In this document: one piece after another, positions 53,701 to 64,000 of the stretch | Numbering within the stretch: the first letter of the stretch is position 1 | How the letters are laid out: the number at the start of each line of letters is the position of its first letter | From: Schistocephalus solidus | Lineage: Eukaryota > Platyhelminthes > Cestoda > Diphyllobothriidea > Diphyllobothriidae | Direction of reading: 5' to 3' | NCBI GenBank assembly: GCA_017591395.1 | Contig: WEDG01000754.1 | Location: forward strand, 19,986-83,985 | DNA length: 64,000 nt | Made by a program: the position numbers and the translations under genes | Notes under the pieces: generated by a model | The model's database searches: none | Seen by the model: only the letters and a program-made list of their open reading frames with translations | Told to the model about the DNA's origin: nothing

Positions 53701-55560
53701 TTAAAAAACAACTCCACAGGAACAGATTTAGTGAATTTTTGTGAATGTCCAAAACGGTTAATTGCCATGTCTAGTTCATTGACGACCCAAACAGACAGTT
53801 AATGAAGAAAAATAAAAAATGAAGGAATTCTGAGAAAACCGGCTCACAATGATATCTGGAGGAATCTCGACATTATCGAAATGATCTTTATACATGGTTT
53901 CATCAGGCACCTACGAATCATAGCAGCTATCAAAAAGGACACTAAGTTATCGGATCCAGACAATAATTATTCAAAATTCGTGAACAAATTTCGGAAACTA
54001 CCGGCTGGACAGAAGAGAGCAAACATCGATACAAAATATATGGGTTGGGGGCTCAACCAGCTACTTATTATCTTCAAAAAGAAAAAGAAAAGATAGATGG
54101 AATGACGGCTTATTTGCTTGATGTTTCGGATTCACACTTGACGCCAATTATCGTCTTACCAGTCTATCCTGCAGCTATTGTAAACCAATACAGATCATAA
54201 TTAAGAAATTCACCATTTATTTTCCGGATGAGAACCACTTACTTTCATGCCTCCAAAAGTCACAGAAAAATGTGTTTTTTTTTCATCCGGACGACGAACC
54301 GATGGAAAGACAAAAATGAGCTAGCTCAGAGCAGAACGGAGAGGGTGGATGACAGAAGAGGGGAAATTGTTGCAAATAACACAGGGAGAATAATAGAGAT
54401 CAAACGAGCTTTCCTATGGCATATGCTTTGCAATATTAGGGCGGGTCTCGACTGAGAAGACGGCCCTCCATGTCATTAACTCCAGAGTATAAAACCTGTT
54501 CAATAAAACGAACGAACAAATAAATAAAAAATAACTAAATTTGTATTGAAAGTGCCCTTGGGTGCTATTAAGACTCTTTTGGGTCCACCGGATACCTTTG
54601 GCCATCAACTGCTTGCGATAACAACGGAAAAACACTCTTCCAGAAGGAATGGCAACGTTCACATTTCCTAGATCTTCTGTTCACCCGAGTATCGAGTGTG
54701 GTGGATCTACAAGAGCTCTCGCAGTGAGTGCTAGTGATTATTAGTAATCCTCCTTGAATATTACAGGGTCCTACAGCCTGAATCACCTAAAAATGAGAAA
54801 AAAACATCTGGAAGGGATATTTATCCACTTTGGAAACACAAGTCTCAAGAACAGAGAGAACAAAAAAATTGCTGGGAACAGTTAGCGAATACTGGGGTAT
54901 GTTCCGTTTGCTGGTTAACTAATCATTAATCTAAAGTGTCCACTTAAACTACAGAAAACAGGCAACCACCCGCTGTGGATAAACTGGGATCTTCAGACTT
55001 CCTTTAAAAGAAAAAAAACAAGAGGTGGGAGAGTTTCGATCTAAAGAGTACCATTATAATAAATTATTTTATTTTAAGCCCCCAGAACGCACTATCAAAG
55101 CAAAGGTAGAACAAAGTCGAATGGTAAGACAATGACTATATATCCAATGATGCTCTATGTGAGCGGCCAAATATACCATATAATTAAAAAATTGTGTTAC
55201 GGATAGTATGGAAAATTCTGCCATCCGCTGGTGATATGCAGGAAGTTCAAGTTAAAACTTTTTAGAAAAATAGTGAAACCAGAATGAAGCAGTGAAAAAC
55301 ACCTTCATTGAAAGTGGGGAAGTGTCCAGGGAACTCCCACTTTCAATAACTAAGTTACAGGTAAAAAAATTAATTCTCGAAGGAATATATAGCGGAACAG
55401 GTTAGGTTGCTTATTAAGGCGAAACACAGGCGAGACGGAAGATACAGTTGAGGCCGCAACACCTAAGCGGCCCGAATGGAATCCTGATTAATGGCAAACG
55501 AAATGAAGGCAGTTTGAAGTGTGCACGTCAATATGAGCACGGTAATTCATATGTGAAGTG
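53701..55560. other. AT-rich, mostly unrecognised
   Basis: The only item of note is a possible minus exon at 54,599-54,786 (see findings). Otherwise short frames only. Confidence 0.4.
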
Positions 55561-55770
55561 GGTTACGGTAGACATCGTGTTTCTCTCTTTCTCTCTTATC
55601 TTCGGTCTTCTTGACGCTATATTGACACTGGGTCCAGGTGGGGGAATGGAACGGAGAGCAAGGTAGATGAGGCGTAGGCCTATTATCACTATAATCCAGC
55701 GTAAGTCACAGTCCCTCTTCACTCTGTTGTGGTGGAACATCGTTAAAAATGACGATCGAACGGACGTTTC
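55560..55770 (+). repeat. Rep-A 3' part
   Basis: tcttatcttcggtcttcttgacgctat, tgacactgggtccaggtggggg, cctattatcactataatcca, gtaagtcacagtccctc and acatcgt-aaaaatgacgatcgaac follow the Rep-A order. The only Rep-A in the AT-rich half. Confidence 0.65.
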
Positions 55771-56069
55771 CTGAAGAACACTAAGCATGAAATGCAAAAA
55801 AGCGAATTCTGTTTAAAGGTCAGATCAAACGAAGACATAAGCATAGAGAGAAAACTGCGAGCGGACAGGATCCGATGGTCATTTTCCGGAGTCATGGAGA
55901 AAACTGTTCGGAAGGGACGAGAAAAAGGAAAGGTTACTCGAGTGAGCATTCAGATAATTCTGCAATATTTGCCTGAAAACAGATCGAATATTTGACAAGT
56001 AATGCCAATTAGCAGGCAATTATAAGGAACGAACTATGTACGTTATATAGACGACAAACAGGGGAACTG

Positions 56070-57080
56070 CTAAAATCCGGGAAATACTTGAAATAATAGT
56101 AAGGCGAAATGTAAATAAAAGCCGGCTTTCAGCCCCCGAACCCATAGAAATTTGGCGTTAATGAGCTGGCATTTATTCAAGTAGGAAGTATTTGGGTGTG
56201 TCAGATGGATGATTTTTCTAGTAAAATATATTCGGGCTTTTTCAACTTTAGAACGACAAGACGCATTCGGTAAACCAAACAAGTTTCAGAAGTTTTCAAG
56301 AATGAGAACGCCGACCATTCGATGAAGTCTAAAATCAACTTAAGTAAGGTATGACTTATAAGAAATAAAGTCACAGAAATGGGCAGTTTTAACCGCAATT
56401 TTATCGACCTGAGGCGAGATATCTAAATTAAAACTGTAGATTAAACATAAGCCCTTGGTAAGAGAACATTCACTCACCAATGAGTCTTCAAAAAAATCAC
56501 TGGTTTGGCTAGCCTTTAAGGCCAAAATCACATTTATTACATATATTAGGCTAGAATTACATAATTCATCTTGAACTCCACGAGGAAGTAGCAATCACGC
56601 TAGCATCGATTTGTGTCAAGCTTTATTGGGCCGTAGATTTCAAGAAAGCATACCCTCCTTTGCGAGGAGTAGCATATATAGAAAATTAGCAGTGTTTATC
56701 TGCCAAAGAAATATCATTACCTTAAAGCAAAAACCAAAGAGGACCTAGCGTTATAGCTCGGAGGACACAGCTTAAAATAGGGATGTGATTCAAAAATCAG
56801 GGCCCCATCAAGACCTTTTGCCCCGATTAAATAGCTATGTTGCGATGAAATCAACAAACTGAGCGTGAATCCATAAAGTCTCCAGTTTAACTAAGAGTTG
56901 TCTATTTGGCACTTTACTAAAATCGAAAAATGTAACGACCACATATAAGTCATCAGTTCAATTTATCGACGTAAATAGACGAGAGCAGTTGGGTAAACTA
57001 GTTAAGGCGTCAAAGTAGGTACGTTGTACAGAGCAACCATGTAATTTGCATGGTTCAGAGATGATAATAAAATCTGACAA
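56070..57080 (-). pseudogene. LINE-G fragment, RT motif A to thumb
   Basis: Minus strand: VVVTFFDFSKVPNRQLLVKL and ETLWIHAQFVDFIA (motif A region), later LVSECSLTKGLCLIYSFNLD, ISPQVDKIAVKTAHFCDFIS, NLFGLPNASCRSKVEKARIY and FTRKIIHLTHPNTSYLNKCQ (thumb and post-RT). Motifs B and C are unreadable. Old and heavily decayed. Confidence 0.65.
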
Positions 57081-57089
57081 TTTTAGTGG

Positions 57090-57310
57090 GAGTCTCACGG
57101 GCGAAGTTAAACTCCTCAGAGCTCCGGCTCATTTTGGGAAATGCATATATTAAGGATTATTTTACAGTTTTTCGGCTACGGTGACCTCACAACATGTGCT
57201 GGGAGGAACTTCTACATTATTTTTTTCTCTGACAGTAAAGGAGAACTTGCGCAAACCCAGCCGTGCCTGTTGAACACGCGATTTTTAGGGGTAATCTCAG
57301 AGATTGATAG
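57090..57310 (-). pseudogene. LINE C-terminal fragment, second copy of the 38-kb type
   Basis: Nucleotide alignment with 38,022-38,190 over gctcyggctcattttgg, ggtgacmtcacaac, gacagtaaaggagaacttgcg and related blocks. The encoded end ISQNEPEL-GV mirrors FIFQNEPEQWGI. Frames are broken. Confidence 0.65.
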
Positions 57311-57319
57311 TAGTATATG

Positions 57320-57810
57320 CACCAGCTTCTGATTTCCAAGACGTGCTTCAAAGTTCCGAAAACTTTGCAAGAGCATTGACAGAGATCCAGAAGGTTCATT
57401 GGCAACTACTTCGATAAGCCAAGGTGGGATCTCCTCCGGTCCTATAGACTTCGGTTCTTCTTATTCCCCAAAATCCCTTTGGATAAGAATATCTGAAAAT
57501 GATATTAATTATGCTTGGAGTCTGCAGGTCCTCTGTGGAGGGAGGAAGGTACCTAGCGTCGTTCAAGAAGACCGGTCAAAAACACCGTGAAACATACTCA
57601 GCCTTCGTTTTGATTTCAGCAATTTTAACGCCTGCGGTAGTCCTAACTAACTGGATTTGATGTCGGTTCATTATACTTCTTCGGAGGTAACTGTAGAGTA
57701 ATTTGGGATTGTGCGTTGCTCTTTGCAGCCAATTCTTCTCGAATTTCCATCGGCTTTTAGTAGCTATGCTTCTGAGATTTTTCTCCTATGTATTGTAATG
57801 GTTAAAATAT
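57320..57810 (-). pseudogene. LINE EN-RT linker and RT entry
   Basis: Minus strand: SRWKFEKNWLQRATHNPKLL, YSYLRRSIMNRHQIQLV, AGVKIAEIKTKAEYVSRCF (linker), PVFLNDARYLPPSTEDLQ and GPEEIPPWLIEVVANEPSGS (RT entry, family SPGPDEIP). The RT core is missing: the next readable block is the C-terminus at 57,310, so it is internally deleted. Confidence 0.65.
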
Positions 57811-58189
57811 TCGATTTGCCTAGTAACGGAGTATTTGCTGCACTATTTAATAGTTCTTGTTGATTTCATTTCTTTAGCTTGTAAGTTACCGAACCAGTTT
57901 AATTTTCCTGATTTGCATTCGTCAGCTACCGATGAAAAGCAGAACTAGATTCTCAAGAAAATCACAATATTTTTGACTTTGCCCGCAATTATTGAGAAGT
58001 AGAATTATAAAACACAATTAAATGTTTGGCAAGAGCGATTGGGTAAAAAACCATGTCGGGAGGGGTTAAGAACCTTAGTATCGATGAAAAATCTGCGATT
58101 TTTATGACATGTACACGAGAAGACGTCTTACGAGCACTCTGACTGCTTTAAAAAAAATCAGAATGAGATTGTGGTTAAAAAAAACAGGA

Positions 58190-58470
58190 ATACTTATAGA
58201 ATTTTTCTCACAAGAAGGCAACAAACCATTCTTGAAAAATACGCGAAAAATTTGCTCATCAGTGGAGAAAATTCTTCTAGCTGTTTACAAAGACATTTCG
58301 GGAGGTTATCTGTTCCTAATGAATGCGAATTACTAAGTTGCCTTTTCCGTTTTTGAATACTATCAGGCGCAAAATTAATGGTGGTGAGAAACACATTAAA
58401 AAATGGAGAAATTGAGGGAGTGAGATCGGTTTCAGTGGTATATCTGTTACAAAAATGCAATTAAATGCAT
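58190..58470 (-). pseudogene. LINE-D-like RT entry fragment
   Basis: Minus strand TTINFAPDSIQKRKRQLSNS and HSLGTDNLPKCLCKQ parallel the STINFSLELIHKQIIRLKNS and HSLGTDGIPNSVIK of the 46.9-kb copy. It is an 88-codon frame, the N-terminal RT part only. Confidence 0.75.
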
Positions 58471-59080
58471 GTTAAGTTATTAATTAATGCTTCGTTAACA
58501 TGAATAAAGTCGACATAGTTACGTTTAACCGCTGGATTTTAAGCGAGGGAGACTGAAGGACAAGAGTGAATGGATGCGTAATCACTTGAAAACATGTCAC
58601 GATGGGAATTTATAATAAAGTTTGAATTCTATAAGTGAAAATGAAATCCTATATACTACCGTTTACCATCATCGAGCGGACCAATTTAGACAAGCTTCAA
58701 TACATATATTATCCAACAATTTCTGAAGTATGGGATGGAAAGTATTTCTATGCTAGTTGGTTTTTGGCTTAAGTAAAAACGCAACCGACTGTGTGTAAAT
58801 GTAAGGCTAATAGACTTCAAAGGGGTCCTGAGCTGAACATACGTCATACATACAAAATAACAAAAGAAGTCATTATCCGATTCTGTCGTTGATGTTCGAA
58901 AAGGGAGAACTGCATACAGATGACCACACGAAAGCATCGTTTCCCCCTAAGCTTTTTTATAGTTTTCATTCACTAATAGAAAAACACTCCTACATCCCCC
59001 TCACTCAGAGAAAAAAATTTTCCAAAAGTTTGCATTATAAAATAATCTTAAATTCTCGCTTATATCAAGAAGTATAGACT
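58471..59080. other. No recognised feature
   Basis: AT-rich with no readable motif. Confidence 0.4.
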
Positions 59081-60525
59081 TAATTTGACTGAAGACTGCT
59101 AAGTCACCTGGTCCTGAAAAACTACATTCACTCGCCCTTTGAGAATTGACCAAGGTACTGTGCAAACCAGTGGTAATTATATTCCAAAGGTAGATGGAAA
59201 ATGTCGAATGGCCGGAAGAATGAAGGCTGCCTATGTCACCTCTAACTACAAACGGGATCCAGACTGGAGACGGAGAACAACTGTCGCATTAGTTTAGCCT
59301 ACATTTTGCTCGAGGACATGGAGTGACGTATAAAGGGGCATTTAATGACCTACCTGGAGCAGATGAACCTATTATGTGCTGTCCACGATAGATTTTGCAA
59401 TGTTAAGTCATAACTTACGAGTGGTCTTGACTCGCAGTAAAAGTGGACAAAACACCTAGACTAGGTTCCTTGAATGAATGTCCTCTTCTTTAGCTCACAG
59501 AAGGCGTTGGATAGCGTTCTTCACTGGTCACTATTTCATACGATTGAACACGGTGGAATATAGGTAAAGGTGTTAAGAGAAGTGACAGTTTCATCCCATG
59601 CAGGCTGCAAAGAGTACTTCCTGGTAGCACAGAATCCGAATGGGTAATATTACAAAGTCCTGTCCTAAAAGATTCAGTTTTAGGTCCCCTACTATTCTTC
59701 ATCTACATAAATGACTGCACTGATAATATTGACTGCAATGTCATCATGTTTGCAACTGACAAATAGCTCTAAAAAACCGTAAGCTGAACTGACAACACGC
59801 AGAACCTACGAGAAAACGTCGATAACTTAGCTGCTTTTCCTACCAGGTGGATGCCGACATTTAATTTTCTAAAATATGTAGTCTTACACTTGGAAGCTGA
59901 GTGGAGACGTTTCCCAAAAAGAAATTACTATGTGAATGGAATTTCAATCAAAGAAATGGATGCGCAAAAAGAGATTGCTATCCGACAAGTTTTAAACACA
60001 CAGGCCTCCGAACACTTCGGAAGAGCCGCCCAAAAGGCTACAAGAATCATACATTGGATTAGGCGGGCTTTTCTAGTCTGCTCGCCTGAACACTTGGTGC
60101 GGGACTTTATCACATTTCTTAGATAATATCGGGAAGACAGATAGTGCTGAATGAAGAAAGACGGTGACAACACTGAGCAGGTGCCAAAACGGGCAATAAA
60201 ACTAGTGGGTGGTCTTTGGAATCTGTTATATCCAGAAAGAACGCTCAAGTTTAATCCTTTTCCCCTATTCTATAAATGAATGAGGTCCAACCTGCTGTGG
60301 ATAATACGTAGTACCTAAGGACATGATTGATTACTCATATCAGAAGATTTTTTCGCTTTTGTAAAAATAAGTGCTCTGCGTGGTCATCCATGCAAAGGAA
60401 AAGGCCAGGATGCGCACCAAGAGGCAATAAACTTTTCTTTCAGTCGGCGGGTAATTCGACTGTGAAACTGACCCACAGGAGAAAAGTCGCCATCGATATC
60501 ATGGCTGGGCTCAATTGAAGTTGGA
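59080..60525 (+). pseudogene. LINE-H, decayed RT to C-terminus
   Basis: Across frames: AKSPGPEK-like entry, NCRISL-like (decayed NYRPISL), FFSSQKALDSVLHW (motif A), VLGPLLFFIYINDCTDNIDC (motif B to C), VIMFATDK with a stop (motif C, Asp-Asp to Thr-Asp), and at 60,180-60,500 the C-terminus KLVGGLWNLLYPER, ISEDFFAFVK, ALRGHPCK and FSRRVI-L-N. Old copy with many stops. Confidence 0.72.
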
Positions 60526-60529
60526 TTGT

Positions 60530-61280
60530 TTAAAAGGGCTTAAGATAGAACCATTATTGGCTTTCCATGCTCTTAAGTTGATTGAACAGAGCGCGCATGC
60601 ACTGAAAAAGGATGTTAGTGTTGACGTCATCCACACTGATGTCAGGAAGGCTTTTGACGGCATTCCATACAAACGCCTTATTCAAAAACAGTATGTAAGT
60701 TTAATTCGGAAAATGGGAATGAAGAACAAACTGCCGACTTATATCACAGCGTTTGATCCAGGGAGATCACAGATCATATTATTTGTATCTCGAAATCAAA
60801 CTCCATCTCCATTTAAAGTAGTGGTTCTGAGGGCTCATTCGTTGGGACTTTAGGTTGCCAAACCTGCCGCAACGACTGTGTTTTAACCGTAGTGCCAGCA
60901 TGTTTATCGACGGTGTCAAACTGTGGACAACCATTATGGCTAACTCAGAAAGGCAAGCAGTTCAAGACATTCTTACTCAACTTAACCACTGGTCTACTCT
61001 TCGGCTACTCAACTTTCACTTTGACAAGTATTTGGTCTTAAAACTCCCCATCTTTCTGATCTATCGTGTTGTTGAAGGCTGTGAGTGTGTCCTACAGACC
61101 AATGGTGTATCCTGACCCATGGCTTATCGGTTCAATGTTTGTAAGTATCGCCTGATATGTTGCCATTTCGTCGAGTCAGTTTGAAAGTCTTCGTGGTTGT
61201 CGCGCGCCACACCACCCATTTAGTTTTAAAGTGATAATTTGGTGAAGCGGCATCGGGAATTCAGGCTGAATTCGCAGAAC
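60530..61280 (+). pseudogene. LINE-I fragment, RT
   Basis: LLAFHALKLIEQSAHALKKD, VIHTDVRKAFDGIPYKRLIQ (motif A), KNKLPTYITAF, VVVLRAHSLGL, NRSASMFIDGVKLWTTIMAN (motif C region, YADDVKLW replaced by MFIDGVKLW) and QAVQDILTQLNHWSTLRLLN, FHFDKY-VLKL. Starts abruptly after the LINE-H C-terminus. Confidence 0.68.
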
Positions 61281-62930
61281 TTTATACTTTATTTCTTGGG
61301 TGGTTATTTAGTCGATTGTGTCGGGTTACAACGGGTCGTTAGTATACTGCAAGATCAAATTTGCTTGGTGGCCTGGTCGTTTTTCACTGAAGAGATAAGG
61401 TTGAGGGGCATAAAGGGCTCTGCCCACCGTTGAGATTCATTCAAATATTTCATAACAAAATACGCCCTCCAAAATATCCATAAATATCCTGTTTTTCAGT
61501 TATGTATAGCCTGTTTTGGCCTAGGTGTTCCTTCCTCTTCACGGGTTATCTATTCCTTTCTTTGTTTAATACTGACGAAGGAAAACCATTTATCATCACC
61601 TGTGGCTGTTCAATAGAGGAATACTTTCCTACTCACGGATGCTTTTATTTCGCACAAGCAAGCTAATAGCAATAATGTTATTCTTCGAGCATGATCATGT
61701 GACACCCAAGTTCCAAACCCTTCATCCATCAAGTATTCAATAATGTTCTGGTGATGTTAGTGAAATTTTCCACCAAATGACTCCAGGATGCAGAGAATTT
61801 TTTCGAATTGGCATTTAGATGGTACTCGACGAAGTAAACAGCCACCCGGAGAAGGGCCGTTTTGGAGTTCGAACGTGCTATTCTTAGCTTCGTTGAACAA
61901 AGAGAGAGCAATTTGTTCGTGCACGACACCTTCTCCATACAGAGCTTGTATATCACAAAAGCCTTGGCTGTTTTGAAATATTGACTGGAAGCAAAAATAT
62001 CACGTAGTAAACGAGGGGTTTTCTTAACTGAGCACTTCGTTACCAAGACCTAAAGTTAGGAAATGGTGAATACTATAGGAAAACATTGATCGTCTTTTGC
62101 AGCATAGGCAAATGCTTTTAAATAACATTTAAAACTGATTAAAACACTCCAAACTGGCAGGAAACTGTCATTTGAAGAAAACCACGAAGAATTTTTAAAC
62201 AACCCGTCTAGTAAGCAATCCGCTTTACGATGTAAGCCTCTAAAAGTCTTCCGTAAACACTAAAGTGTCCTTCAAAATCCAGACGTAGGACGCTTTAGGA
62301 CAATGTGAGGATTCGTGACTGCTGAAGGTAAACATTAATTGATCGATTGGGTAGGAAGTGGTGAAATATGGTAGCCAAATCGAGTTTTATATTGAATGGA
62401 AGCTGCCTTAATCGATCTGGGAACAGTGACGTGTACCCTCTGCAGTGGTTATCGGATGAAAGTAGCATAGTCAATGATTATCGTGGAAATAGGATTAACT
62501 AACCTGTGATGTATATGAGAGGGGAGCTGTAACTCGCGGTTGGTTAAAAAAAAGGTGAAGACGAAGCCAGTAGAACGGCATGTAAAGCCAGGGAATATCA
62601 GGGAATAATTAAGAAGACGGACGTTCTACTTATGTATGTATTCCGCCTTCGAGGAAGCAAGGAAAATAGCAGTTAAATTGCATTAATAGAACGATAGTTG
62701 AACACCTTTGAATTTCATATTTTGCTACAAAATGGTCAAAGAAAAACCATTGAAGCAAAAAGATTTTTTTACACGGACAATTGTTTACCTAATTGAACGG
62801 GCAAGGCGAATAGTAGACTGCAAGCCAGGGAAAGAATAAACATACACATTTACTTAGTTATTGATAGTAGTGTGCTTATATGCTATTTCAATAACCCCCA
62901 ATTCTGTGATGCAGAGGTGTGGGGGTAAGT
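61281..62930. other. No recognised feature; 105-codon minus frame of unknown nature
   Basis: The minus frame 62,046-61,729 encodes a Lys/Ser-rich sequence with no family resemblance that I can name and no clear splice sites. Everything else is short frames. Confidence 0.4.
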
Positions 62931-62934
62931 GAAT

Positions 62935-63620
62935 AGTTAAAGACCCGTCGACTTTGCCCTTAAATGAGTCCGCATAGGACGACAAAACAACATCAGTGGG
63001 CAGAGCGTTTCACGTTGTAAGTACTCTGTTACGGAAGAAAACTTGTGTCCATCGGTCTACTCTTCCCCTGTGCTTCGTTTCAGGAGGGAACCGCGCAAAG
63101 TGGACGTCTTAGCCTGGGTTAAAATATCCTTGGGGATAGGGCAAAAGCTCAGACCAGGCATCATTCAGAAAAGGTAGTATGAGATCACCTCTTATCTGCC
63201 TATAAGGAATGGAAAAAGGGGCTGCGAATCGACCGCCTGTTCCATAGGAGGAAATAACAGACAACCAATCCTCAATCTCGTTCATCTTTCCTACAGGCAG
63301 ATACGAGGGGGGATCCGGCGAACTTTACGCATACTGCATGGTCTGGGCTGTTGCTTTGTTTCCAAAAATAGCTCTGATTGAGTGTTGGGTCCGCTCGACA
63401 AGAATATTCCATTCTTGATAGCAAGATGTGGTCCCCATTTGCTAATATCATGAGGTGGGGAGGATTTAAATTAACAACGCAGTGAAGATTACGGCTAAAA
63501 TTGTGGCCCATATATAAAACTGTTTAGGAAAATTTGCTTTGGAAGTTGACGTTACGTCTTGACGGACTAGTCTGCAGGAATCCAAGGTGATCTTGAGCTC
63601 TCAGAGAAGGCATGAAAGGT
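62935..63620 (-). pseudogene. LINE C-terminal fragment
   Basis: Minus strand: IPYRQIRGDLIL (family: YRRIRGDLIL), VFFRNRVLTT, then TGA in place of the conserved Trp, NALPTDVVLSSYADSFKGKV, DGSL. The upstream frame 63,511-63,272 resembles the pre-C-terminal region (MGHNFSRNLHCVVNLNPPHL). Confidence 0.7.
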
Positions 63621-64000
63621 ATAAATAACTCATATGCAAGAAATAAAACTTCCTGTAGCTCTTACGAGAAAAGATCATCAAGAACGCGTTAACTGTGTGG
63701 AAGATCGTAAAAGATTGTGTTGTGGAAGGTGGTATGCTTTGCTGAAGAGCAAAGGATCTTTTTCATTAAAAATCGTTAAATTAGCCTGAGCGTTTGACGT
63801 AAGGTTTTATGCTGAAGGTATCGTGAGAAGACACAAGAGTGCATCTGTTTTAACTTGGCGAATAGCGGAAGGATATTGGCTTCCGGCTACCCTGCCATCG
63901 GACTCATGAGTATTAGTGAAGAGTCGCTGAATGGTCTACCGGTCATTGTAGAGAAAAACTGACTTCGAAAAGTGATTCATAGGTCAATTATAAGTATATA
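63621..64000. other. No recognised feature
   Basis: AT-rich window end with no readable motif. Confidence 0.4.

Noticed and set aside
59928..60248. 106-codon minus-strand frame
   Set aside because: Antisense of LINE-H; the plus strand carries the readable C-terminal motifs.
1..64000. CRISPR arrays, bacterial operons, rRNA genes
   Set aside because: No regularly spaced short repeats, ribosome-binding-site-led gene strings or rRNA core sequences were seen; spliced genes and SINE/LINE content show a eukaryote.

Overview
This is eukaryotic DNA with no prokaryotic operon, CRISPR array or phage logic. The mix of elements (Penelope-like elements with GIY-YIG endonucleases, APE-type non-LTR retrotransposons of an RTE-like and a CR1/Jockey-like kind, a BEL/Pao relic, tRNA-derived SINEs, long TA tracts, TTAGGG-type interstitial sequence) suggests a parasitic flatworm, most likely a large-genome cestode of the Diphyllobothriidea type (Spirometra, Dibothriocephalus or Schistocephalus-like). 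That placement is inference from element content and protein style, not from a marker gene.

The main find is one host gene on the minus strand, from about 37,695 down to 15,719. Six coding exons (37,695-37,553; 37,508-37,388; 36,814-36,615; 31,860-31,259; 24,079-23,726 or -23,690; 16,467-15,719) join in a consistent reading phase at all five junctions and give about 722 residues. Exons 1-3 plus the first residues of exon 4 match the N-terminal C2 (NT-C2) domain of the FAM102/EEIG family. Exons 4-6 are long, low-complexity, Ser/Pro-rich coding exons. One intron is only 44 nt, while three are 4.7-7.3 kb and packed with transposons.

Layout. 1-15 kb: an RTE-like LINE fragment, several modular copies of an unclassified interspersed repeat (called Rep-A here), an AT-rich repeat (Rep-B), a head-to-head inverted Penelope-like element (PLE1), SINEs and a second LINE (LINE-B). 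15.7-16.5 kb: terminal exon. 17.1-18.5 kb: PLE2, intact through the reverse transcriptase and broken by one TGA in the endonuclease. 18.6-20.4 kb: tandem and palindromic SINEs with TA tracts. 21.8-23.6 kb: BEL/Pao relic and a LINE-B tail. 23.7-24.1 kb: exon 5. 24.4-31.1 kb: SINEs, PLE4, a telomere-like stretch and a LINE endonuclease ORF. 31.3-31.9 kb: exon 4. 32.0-33.6 kb: three PLE3 3' ends in tandem and inverted order. 36.6-37.7 kb: exons 3-1. 38-64 kb: more AT-rich, a graveyard of CR1/Jockey-like LINE fragments on both strands, including one nearly full-length element (50.1-53.7 kb) and a 1-kb inverted duplication of an already dead LINE.

Except for the host gene, almost nothing here is likely to make a working protein. 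All named reverse transcriptases carry stops, frameshifts or lost catalytic residues. All calls come from reading the sequence alone, and family names rest on motif recognition from memory.
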